Shown here piece after piece: positions 26,301-38,300 of a stretch of DNA of 64,000 nt (within the stretch, counting starts at the first letter, position 1; every line of letters starts with the position of its first letter). The stretch spans positions 15,115,420-15,179,419 of the forward strand of contig JABAKD010000019.1 of assembly GCA_012845835.1 (NCBI GenBank). The letters run 5' to 3'. Origin of the DNA: Undaria pinnatifida (lineage: Eukaryota; Sar; Phaeophyceae; Laminariales; Alariaceae). Under the pieces are notes generated by a model. The model was not told where the DNA came from. It worked only from the letters and a program-made list of their open reading frames with translations, and did not search any database. Both the position numbers and the translations under genes were made by a program.

Positions 26301-29300
26301 ACCTTATCAGCGGAAGCCTCGTGGTCTACACCGATGATGACGACGCAAAACAACAGCGAAGGGCAAACTCGTTACAAAGTTAAGACAATTTTTACCTCGA
26401 AAGGTGTGCTAAATATCTGCGAGGAGCTGAACATACTCGTCCAGCTTCCATTGACTTCTCGTCGCTTTAGTCTGTTACTAAACATATCGTGGAGTGCATG
26501 GTAGCACGCCTTGACAGGTAAAAACCCGCTCTGGGCAAACACGCAATCGTATGTTTTGTTTTTATTCACCTCCTCGAAAGTCTGCTGAGTTGTGAATAAT
26601 GGAGCTCTTTCCGGCAAGATGCACTCCCGATTCAAAAGCACAAATAGCACCTGCGGGAACAAAAGCATGAAGCATGGAACGCAAGGGTGTGGTTAGTAAA
26701 ACGTGGTGGCTTGGTGGGTATACGTCGAGTCGAGGGTGCCAAGGGTAAGAAATGGACAGCTATTTTCATATTATGCCTAAAACTAATCGCGGGAAAGTTC
26801 AGTAGCTTTACGCTGTATTCCGAGTGTAGCTTCATAGCGAGACGAGCGGACGTGTTTTTCCATCAAACGCAGACTGTAGTCGGAGGTAAAGGATTAGTCC
26901 TCATATCGGTATTTCGGCAAGCCGTAACATATTTCTCTCGAAGGTTGCCCAGGAAATTCAACAGCCATTGCGGTCACCGGGACCTACCCCGGCGGTATCT
27001 CTTAGAGGCCCTTCCGAATGACGAACAACCGCACATTCATTGCTCTGACAATGTAATAGTAAACCCGCGCATCCTGAAAACAAGAATAGGCTGACCACGC
27101 TCTCTCTGCCAGTACTAGAAACGTAGCAATCGGCGCCAAGTAACCCTAAGGTTACTCCCTAAGACCCGTAAACTACCTGTTGCGGCGTTGTGTGTCAAAT
27201 GAAGACGCGGTTTCTCACGTTTCAGAAGCTTGGCAGAACCCCAACCACGCTAGACGAACGGGTAAATGTAACGCTTAGTTTGAAATTCCTTAGGGTAAGT
27301 TTCTAGAACATGGCGGAAATCCCGGTACCTTGTATGACCACTTAGATAGTACAAAGTAGGTGTTGGTTATTATTCTATCAACAAGCCAGCTTTTGTCAAC
27401 CTTTGGACCGTCGACGGCAATATGCCATCCCTAGGCAGCCGTACCGCAATGTACCCAGCTTGAGAACACGCACGCTTTTTGAACCGACTGCCGGCCACTG
27501 GAGGCCCACATGTTCCAATGACAAGCCGTGTGCCGAACGAAGTATGGAACAGTACACTGACTGTAGAGGTCTCATGGTACCGGGCGTGCTATTTACAGCC
27601 AAACATATCTGCGACACGCTGCGCTACTGTAACATACGGAAAACATGCCTCCAGTCATACCTCCTTGGAGTAAGGGTGAGGGTAGGAGTGGGGGTGGGGT
27701 GAGGGTGAGAGTGCGCGCATACTACGGTAGGGGCGTAATAAACTGCTTGATACTCCTCGCGTGAGGAGCTGCATATCTCACCACCCAGAACGTGGCCTTG
27801 AAAACAAAACGCGCAGCCCGAACAGAAATCCTTCGGCTAACTCATACCATACCATGGAAAATATCGTGTATCATCGAAGATATTCCAACCATATTCGTAT
27901 TAATAGTCGTCGTTGTTCAATCGAGGAGCCGCGGCCAAACAATCATACTTCTATCGCAGCACGTGTGATGACATGCATGTGTTAACATGTGTTAACACAT
28001 TTTAATGTAATAGCCCATGTGTTTCCTTTTCACTCCTCACCCCCAGAAGCTTCGGCTGAGTTGTTCGAAAACGAGGAGTAGCCGTCGATGTGGATTTCCG
28101 ATCCGTTGTCAGCATTGATGGCACCTGACGAATACACGCAGCACAATGCAGGACATCGACATCCAGTAACAAATACCCGTAGGGTGACAAGAACCGCGGA
28201 TATTTCAGGATTATAAGAACTCCGGGAGCCGTTGTACTGAAGATATTGCAGAACGCAACCTCGACCGGACCAGAGCCTTGGCATGAAGTGTGTTTCATAT
28301 TAAGTGTCATGTACTGTATACATAGGAAGACCATATCATATGAATACCCGACATAGTATGGATTGATCGTAATTATTTTAAGCGTATGTCGAGAGGCCTT
28401 TTAAGCCTCGATACCAACGGCACACCCAAGAACAGTACAGCATATGAGCCTTCACCCGAATGTCTATGTACAGTATGCACTTTATATTTTAAGGATGCTG
28501 TTCTCCGGCGGTCGCGTTTTACTCATCACCCTTTCGGCTGCGGGGCAAGGGAGGGAGCGATAGGTACTTTTCGACGCAATCCTGATCCCGGCAGAGCTCC
28601 GTGCGCCATGATCTGACCAATGAAAATAGTTGAACTGGCTCTTTTGGCACGAGGTTTGCGTCCCGGCTCGGTGAGGCGAGTAAGCACCTCGGAAGCCCCA
28701 ACCATATTTGTGGTGATATTGGGTTTCAGAGCAATCTCAAGGCAGTTCGGATTTCGAAATTAGGAATGAGTCAGTCTTCACTAAGCATACCAGGGCCACC
28801 GGGTTGCACCTGGCCCTTTGGCACCTATTAATAATAGCTGATTTATTTTTGTCCTCGCACGTGTGAGATAGTCGAATCACGAAAGAGTGTCATAGCCAGG
28901 GCCATACTGCCGCCGTCTCCCGCCCGCTGTACAACATCATCGGCTCAATTGTGTTTACACCCTCTCTGCTATCGACTACGCAGCGGCAGCAATAATACTC
29001 TTGTTGAGACAACCACGGACGGTACTTTTGGTGTGTAGACTATGTATGTGTGCTTCTGTGCGTGGAGTGTGTGCTGTCTTAGGCATACAAGACAATCAAA
29101 AAGAGCCACTCAGCTTCGCAGGCTAAACAATACTGCAGCAGTACATATATTAGCGATACAACGTCGGCAGCCGTTCACGAAGCTCTCACCTTTGTGCCAA
29201 CGTTCTTTTGTTTTTTTGTTCGTCCTGTTGGTTTTATTCGCAATTTGTTTTTGATTTTTCCCGCCCTACACGTAACTCAGACCCTTGAGCATTATAGACA

Positions 29301-32300
29301 GGCTCTGTTGCGAATTAGGAGACCTCCCAAGATAGGAGTCATTTTCGCCTGCGCGACCTCACCGCCCCACACCTTGTGGGGCCTTACCATGTTTTGCGGG
29401 ACCTCACCAGGTTTTTCCATCCCAACCTACAGTTTAGTACATGCCTTAGTTAGTATCGCGAGAACTTTATTTTATTTTAGTATTTTTTCATCTCGCGTCG
29501 ACTAGTAGTATCGAACTGTGCGCCGCCAGTAGTGACGGGGTGTTTGTGTGGCTGGTGCACAGCAGCATTAGGAGGAGGTCAAGATCCGACGGCATTGCAT
29601 GGAACATTAACAACACGATCAAAACGTGAACGCGTCCAATGCAACAACAGTAGTCAAACATGTCTCGTCGGTCGACTTCATACTAGGTATTCGAAGCATA
29701 CAACCTACACACAAACATGGAGAAAGAAGCAAAATCAGCACTATAGATCATACTTTTTTTTTTTTTTTTTTTTTTTTTTATCCTCCGGCGGATGGGGAAA
29801 AATAAACCTTTAGCTCACCACACTTCCGCGTATTTTCATACGCGTCGTGTGTCGATTTAACTCAGTTGCTTTCGCAGCCCAACGCTAGCTGGCGCACCCT
29901 TCGAGTCCCATTGTAGGTATAGCGTAAGCTGTCCCTATCATTGGTCCTCGTTACAACCCCGGCAGCGCAAGCTGCCGTACCATCATACCTGTTACTATCT
30001 GTTGAACGTCAGCGTATTCCCCATTTCAAATTGCGACGCCCCAAATATATGAAGTATATGAAGTACATGAAGTATATGAAGTATATGAAGTCCACCCCGC
30101 CCCGAAGGGGAAGCTGTGCATTAATTGCATATTAAACTGAATACCTATACTACCACGTACGGGCTGATTACTTGTGCTATGTTATTCGACAGGAAGAATA
30201 CACAAAAGGCACCGGACCAAACGAACCTGAGCCCACACGACAAAGGTTATACCTGGTACATCCCTAGCTGTGTACATAAGCTGTGCACCCTAACAAAAGT
30301 ACTGTGTTGTATACCCACGCCCTGATCCCACCCCCTATGCGTCTCGGGCTAGTGCACTCGGCTGTGATGAGGTGAGTGTTATTCTCATGTAGCGCATGTT
30401 GCCCTCACACAGAGCCTGTTGTTCTCAAGAAGATGATCTTTTTTCGTTTAATTTTGGTGTTTTCTTACCTCCTATTTCCGCCGAGTTGTGGTCAAAGTAG
30501 GTGTCCCCCTCGACGTGGACACTTCCACTGTTGGCGTATATCGCACCTGCGGGTAAACGGAAAACAACGCGCGTGAAATAAACTCGCCAAGCAAGAATTT
30601 ACATAGGTAACACCATTGGTGAAGGACAACATTTTTATCAAAACTGATTCAATTGATGACACCATTGATTGATGACGTCATCACCATTGGCCGCGTACTC
30701 TGGGCCAACACGGTTCTATCTGACGGGCTCGGTAGCGGACGAACAACCATAACGTGCTTGAAAGGCCACTTGACAATTGTGCTATACTAAACCGTTCGTT
30801 GTTCATCCTCGTCATGTGATTGTACCTCGGGTTGTACTTCAATGTCATCTCCGACTCCTTTTCTAGACTCCTTTGCTCGACTTCGCCAGTGAGGAAAGTC
30901 ACAAAGGGTACCTAATGATACTACGGCATTAGGTATTGATTCCAGGTTTTGATATCAACAGTAGCTGAATTTCTACGGCAGCAACCGTCGTTTAGGCACA
31001 GAGAGCCACACATCCATTGACAAGAGCGAAAACTTTGAAGCGATTTCATGATGTATGTTTCAAAACCATCATGTAGTGTACTTGCGCAGCTCTGGACAGC
31101 AAAAAATAATGCAGTCTTGATCGACAAAGTCCCGATCACAGCAGACCGGATTTCCGTCATCCGGGGGTAGTTCTACCACCTACGGCAGTTTTCTCTATAA
31201 CCTTTACGATCATCAGTGGACGGCAGCTCAGGGAAACTGACTGCGTTTAACACCAGGGTTGCTTGACGTAGATGTATCACTATCATGTCGGATGTCGGAT
31301 GTGGCACTATCATCATACTAGTAATTGAATACTGTGAAATAGACCGTTATCCCACATGAAAATATTCATGCTACGATGTGAGCAGTGCAATGGTTGGCTA
31401 TACCGTTTGTGACAGACGAAGGTCCTAAACTAACGAGAAACTTTATACCTGGTATCGTTATCGTTGCAACACCAAACTCCTTTCGTGCGTCAGGGGAGCG
31501 TGCATTGGGCAGCACTTTGGTTGCTTCTCAAAGTCGTTTTAGGGTGATATAGGATAGATTGCGCGGTGGGCGAAGTAACAGTCTCCGTAGGTGTAGTGAT
31601 CGGCACATAACGGTTTGTTGTAAGAGGGAATTAGGCATGTTCATGTCGGGGTCTGGGGAGGGGGTTTTGGGCTCGGGGGTAGACGAGCGCAAACTGCCGC
31701 CTTCCTCTCTCACTGTTGAGAGCAGACCTCAACAGTACGCTAGGTTGGATAACCCCGCCAGACGTCTGTGACTATCCCTTCTTCCTCTTCCTCTGGCTCC
31801 CTTTTTGCTTTCAACGAGGGGGGAGAAAGTTTGGTGGCCTAGTGTTCCGCGATATTTCAAGAAGAAATCTAGTACATATGGAAGTTCTCCTCTCTGCTCA
31901 TAGCCGAGAGGAGACAACAAATTGCGGGCGTCGTGGGGTGCAACGCATAACTACTAATCGTTTGTAATGCGAGCGCTGCAAAGGTACGAGTATAGAGGCG
32001 CGACACGCCAATAGTGGTGTTACGTGAACAGAGATAGGGAAGAAAGGGGGAGTACAAGCCCACCCGCCAACTACAAATATCTAGACTATATATTTTAGTA
32101 ATATATTTATTTTCGCCCCCCCCCCTCCATTTCTCCATTTCCGCATTGCACGGAAACGCATCTATTTTTCGTGCAACCATATGTCGTTGGCAACTAGATG
32201 TGGCGGGAGAGCACCGGCAGGGCGGAGCTCGGAGACATCAAACGGTCGCGGAAGCACCACGACGGCCAGTCGCCGACGCAGTACGACTACTGCTCGGGGG

Positions 32301-35300
32301 AGAACCACGACGCAAAGAAGGGCAGGAACGCGATGAACGCGCGTGGAGGGTGGTCGACTCCTCCTGCCACCAACAAGCAGGTGACGCTCGCGTCGCTGGC
32401 CCCACTTATGCGCGAGATTTAAGTCCTGCAGTGGACGACTACCGAAGAGCTGCGGGCGGAAGTCGCCGCGGCACAGAGTGACAGAGAAAGAATCTGTCGA
32501 CATGTGCCAACCGCTACAAAACTGGTTCGAAAATTATCAAAGGCGCGATGGTGACGGGCATGACGAGTCGGCGATACCAGTGCGGCGAGTCAAGGAAAAC
32601 ACATACCACTTGGCATGGCGCAACCTGAGTGTCCGAAATATGTGGATCACAACCGGGACAAACCCGGCGGTATACGGGTTGAAGCGGGCTGAGATGCAGG
32701 CCCCGCTGGCATCGGACGAGACGATGCTCCCACTGAGCTCATTCAAGGGGTTTCGCGTCGCGGCGTACATGGCCGAGGGCTTCGATGCCCGGCTGGCCGC
32801 AGACAAGTTTCTCCCGGAGCAGATGCAGATTTTCGCGGAGGCTGTGCTGGCAGTTGTGAGGAACGGCGCGTTACATTGGAAGATGGCATCGACGGCGTGA
32901 AGAATCCGGAGGACGGTCTCCGTGAGGGCCTCACCTCTCTTGGTGTTGACTGCCACGAACACCGGGAAAACGCCTGCTTGCCGGAGAACAACGTCCTGAC
33001 GTCCGCGCTGATGGACGAGGACTCGAACGATCAACCCCAGCGGCTGTTCGCCTCGATAATGGGGCCGCCGGCGATCGAGAACATAGGTCTTGTCGAAACA
33101 CTAACATGGGCGGCTCTCAGTTCCTACATCAAGAGGGGGGGGGTCATGGCAGCACGTGCGCGCCCGGCGGCCGCGACGGGCTCGGCGCGAGGCGAGAAAC
33201 ACCCTCGGTCGACCTCGTCGAGGGGAAGCACCCGGGGAGAGTGCTTCACGTTCCGGGATCAGGGTTGCTGCACGTTTGGGGCCAACAGTAAATTTCAACC
33301 AGTCGACCACCAAGAACCGTAAACCGAGCATCAACCACAAAGGGGGCAGGAGACGGGGAGGTGCCAACAGCGGCGGCAACGGTGCGGGCGGTGCCACGCC
33401 GTCCGGAGGACGAGCAAAGGACGGTCGCCTCACACCAGGCGGCGGCTCGGGGGCTTCTGGGGGCAGTGGCGGCGTGAAATTGGCGGCAACGAGCGGTTCC
33501 ACGGCTGCGGCGGCACCTCCGGGAAGTGGCTAGGGGCGCGACCTCCGTCAATAATCGATAAAAGTAAACATAAGGTGGGGTCGCGCTTCTTGGAGAATGC
33601 GTTGCTCCAGAGCAGGATTTAACGAGGGGGGCCGGGACCGGGGGGTTAGAGCAGGCGTTGGTGCGCGTGGCGACTAACTACTAATATTTGTTGTCCGCGC
33701 AATGAGGTCGTTTCGCGTGCATGAGAGCCCTGCAAAAACGAGTGCCCGTTCCCCTCGAAAAAGCAGGCCAGGTATGCGTTAGGAGACGTAAATGAATTCG
33801 CGCGTATTGACCTGTTGGCAAATACGGTGTCCCCGGGAGTGCCGGTAGAGGTGGGGGCGCCGGAGATTTAGACGCCGCGTTGGGGTACACGGTAACCATA
33901 ACTCGATTGCCCCATACGAGGACAACATTATTTCTAAGATTGCATGATAATGTGCGGCTCGGTAGCGCTCTTGTTTTTTGGAGGGACGTTGCAGACAGGA
34001 TCACCATTCTGCGCCTGTTGCCTCTAGGGGTCGCGGTTTGACCTCGACGATCATAATTATCGATGACCTGGCGTTTTCTACGACGATCCGGGCGTTAAAG
34101 CCGACACGGAATTTTCGTCGGCCCCAGCCTGTAAGTCAGGACACGTTGTGCGCGGTATAATTTGGGGTATCTTTCACCTGCGCCGCCCGTCGGGACCGCT
34201 TACCCGTATTATGTTGAGCAAGATCGACTTGAATAATGCCTTCCGGAAAATTCCCGCAGAATGGTCGTCCTGCCCGCTCTTCGGATACGCGTTCCACGAG
34301 TTGATTGTAGGCGAATTGCGCCTACAATTTTTCTGGCAAAATAGCCCTGGGGTTTGGTGTTTGGTTTTCGCCACTTTGGAACATTCTTAGTCCACATGTC
34401 ATTTCGCGATACGATCGTCAACCCCTTCGAGCGGGCGGCTAGCATCCACGTGCAGGTCAGCTCTCCGGCAGAAGTAGAATCCCCCGTTTCCTTGCCCCCA
34501 GGGTACCAGATTCCACGGGGGATCGGGAGGGAACTGAAAAACCCGTTTTTCACTCGGTGTACGTATACGATGCGGTGTTGGGATAGTAGTAGCAGTGTCT
34601 TCTTTAAGGCGAACGGTGTTTGCGGGCGTCACAGCGCTTCGGGTCCGATTACGGCCGCCTCTAGGTGCGCGCCAAGCATGCGAGCCGCCCCTGTTGGCAC
34701 GTTCAAAAGTGTCTTGGTGGCACGCGCGACTCGAAGTGTTGGGGTGAGTGCTTGATGCAGTCAGCACGAGGATTTCCCTGTCGCAGACGAAACTAACGCA
34801 GCTTCGCGAGCTTCTCGCGCAGCTTCGCGAGCTTCTCGCGACGTGGCCGAAGGACAGGTGAACGGACTCGGAATCGGAGCTACCTTCGCGTGTGGAGAAC
34901 CTGCTGCACGTTGGCGAAGTTGCGAGGCCGACAATTGTTTTCCGGCCGCGAATTCGTATTCAGTTGGGCACGCCCCCCGTGCAGGCCTGACACGAGCGAT
35001 TTCGGAGTTCGGGGGGAGGGCCACGGCCGTCGCCGGGTCGCTCACGCGTCCGTTTCGGTCGCGACTTCCATGATGATTTTTCGGTTTGGCGTTTGATACT
35101 AGAGGCGGCGACGGGACCGGGGGGGGCAGGCACACTAGACGCAACATTGTTAAGCTTTCATTGCAGAACCACTCGCGCACGCCAATCCGCGATGTGTCTG
35201 GGGACGCCATGGGGTGTTCTGTTTGGAGACAGGGTTGTGGTGGAGGGTTGAGTTCGACGACGACACAACGAAACGCCTTCGGGCTCACGTGCAAGGGAGG

Positions 35301-38300
35301 GGTGACTTATGCATTAACGTTTTGAAACTGCTCGCCATGATAGTCACGGCGTGGGCTTTCACAGTGGACCTAAACGTAGCACCCCAATACGTAGGCGAGA
35401 ATATCCTAATGCGGGGAGACAATATGTCGGCAGTCCACTGGGTCAATTTTTGTTCTTGTTTTTTTCCTACGGTAGACGGAGAAAAAATAATAAGCTCACC
35501 ACACTTCAACGTATTTTCATAAACGTCGTGCGTCGATTTAAGTAAAGTGCGTTCGCAATCCAGCGCTAGCTGGCGCGTTCTTCGGTTTCCACTATAGCGA
35601 TTAGCGCGAGCTGTCCCTATCGGCGGGTGCCCGTTACTATTCCGGCAGCACAAGCGGCCGTTGTATACGGATACGTGAGTATGTCGACCCGGCCTGACCC
35701 CTGAGGGTCAGGTGCGGTTGACATAACCACCCGGAGCGGCATCGTTACGGGTAGTAGTGTGGGACTTAGGTAAGCTCACCCACTAACCAATCCCCCGGAC
35801 ATGAGATAACAGTCTTCCGCCAGACACGGTCCAGTTGCGTTCCGCCGTGCCCATGGGGGCGTTGGTCCCCGACTACTGGTTGACCCATGTAGGGGGGGAC
35901 GCAAACAACGGGCGCCGCGCATATGCTCGGCTTTATAGAGATGCGCAGCGGTTGGTGCTTTAAGGAAAAACACGTGCGTGGATTCGCGAATGTTCTGGCT
36001 GACGGTGTGTCACGTCGGGATGGTTCCACTATCGCTCCTAACCTAAGTGCTCCGTCCCGACATTGACTGACAGAAGCAGCGCTTGAGCAAGGAGGAGACG
36101 GATCTCTGTACCGACGTCTTTGCGCCCAGTAGGTCGGAGGGTCAGTTACGAGCTCGACTAGGCGCACGCACGAGTCTGATGGCCGGTGTTGACGTTCGTT
36201 CTTCAGGTAGATAGGTTATCCGGAGAACATCGAGTCAAGCGATTTAGAGAATAGCAAGGCCTTGGGGTTGATTGAGTTCGCATCGGGGGGTTCTGTGCGT
36301 CAGGATGTAATCTGGGCAATGCCGTTTACGGAAAATCTACCGCTGTACAATATCTCCATCGTTGGGAAGTAGGAGTGGAATTGCCGGCTTCAGCCCCCGT
36401 TGTCCAATGCAGGCACTAGAAGGTACTTCACCGGCCCACGTGACGGCGAGAACCCCCCGCCGTACTCGCTTATCGGTTGCACTTCGCATGCTTTAGACCG
36501 AGGAAGCTCTCATTCCCCTCATGAGATCCGGAGGGGAGATGTGTCTGCGTCTGAGTTGTTTCCTGTTGGAACGGTCGGATGAGATGCTCGACGCCGATTC
36601 TGGGGCGCTACACGCCGTGCATTGCCTGACGCGGGGTGACATTGCGTTTAACGCCGACGGCATGCAGTTGTAATACATGCGATGGCGACAAACCGACAGG
36701 GTACAGGTTCGATTTAAGGGTCATAAGGGTAATCAAGAACAGATTGCAAGCGTACGCGTGCGGACACGGAACGAGGTTCGCGGTTTGAAGTCGTCATTTA
36801 GGGTCAACGACGGTGCCGTTGCCCTTATGTTGGACTTGATGTTAAGCTTCTCTAGCCTTCCCGACCACGCCCCCCTGTCCTCGTATCGTATTGTTGGGAG
36901 AAGTCCATACAAGTAGTTAGGTACGGTTGTCCTCTTCAATTAAGTAAGGAGTCAGTGGTGACGTCCGGTCATAATCCCGATGAGTTCGCCATGCACTCGT
37001 TGCGTATGGGAGGAAAGACCACGCTCGCGGCAGGGGAAGACGTATCGGAACGAGTGATTCGGAGAGAAGGGAGGTAGACGTCCAACCCGTGCAAAGCGTA
37101 TATGCTTAGAAATACAGAGGGCTGGAGAAGGGCGTTCCGTAAGCCAACAGTGGCAAGCGAAGGGAAGGAGAGACAGCCGGTGAAAGGAATAGTCTGGGGT
37201 AGGCGGTGATAACTAGTATACGGCATCAGTAGTCTCAGATGACCATGGCGTTGGGGGAGTTGAATCATACGGTACCATTCGTAGGCTTGGAAATCCGAGT
37301 CGACTGTATGTAGGCGACACCATGTAGTAGGAACCCGGTTGGAATCACAGTGGAGAGAAAATAACGTTCGAAGTGGGGGCGAGATACTCAGGGGATTGCA
37401 GGAGTCTGCGATGGGTGTACCTGAGCAATGAGAGAACCTTTTCTATCTCCCAATACCAAGAAATCGAAAATAGCAATTCCTTTAGAAAGATATTCAATGA
37501 GCAGTATGTACACCACGTGAAGGGAGGTGGCCCTTGGGAACGTCATGACACCGCTTCAGTAGCAAGAGCACAAAATTGTACCCGTTGCATGCATGTTTTT
37601 TTTTATCGAGAAGCAAGCGCATTTTCTACCATACGTACCTGCCGATTCGAAACCGTAGTACCGCATGTTGCATGAAAACTTGCGTACGTATCTCCCGGCA
37701 CAACAAAAGGGTTCATCTGCATTACACCCTACGTCGCACTCCTTGGGACAACTTCTGTCCGGAGGTACACACCACACGATTTTCGCCTTACCGGAGATAT
37801 CGTTGAATAACATCCGCATACAAGCAGGTCGCCGGGTATGTGCACTCGGCCGACCGCAGAAAAAACCAGCCCTAAAGTGGTGCGAGTATGTTATGCACTG
37901 CCCTACGATACTCGGTAAGCATGCAATAAACGAACATCAAAACCTGCAATGTGATGCCCACCACATGAACACCTGGTACGTTGCTTGCGCTTTCCCCCAT
38001 TTCTCATGAGGAAGAGGTACGTGTTTCGCACGCTTCAGTGATCCGACCATGATATGATATGTGATATCATATTCTCTGTCGACAACTGCTACCGTAGGGG
38101 TCAGGGTTAACGTCAAAGAGGTTTGTTACTTGAAAAATAAAAGAAACAAAAATTGTGGAACCCCTGGCGACCTAAGTCCTCCCCCCCTCCCGTCGAAAGA
38201 AACAGGGTAGCGGGGAGGAAGAGGAAGAGGAAGAAAGAAGAGGCACAGGCCCCTGGCTGGGTTGGCTAACCCAGTGACTACTTCAACCTGCTGACGCTCC

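Noticed and set aside
29325-29365. 29-nt minus candidate exon between GCAG and GGGAG|GT
   Set aside because: Too short, and the peptide does not resemble the repeat.
30040-30095. Short regular repeat as a CRISPR array
   Set aside because: Nine-base units without spacers in a eukaryotic context.
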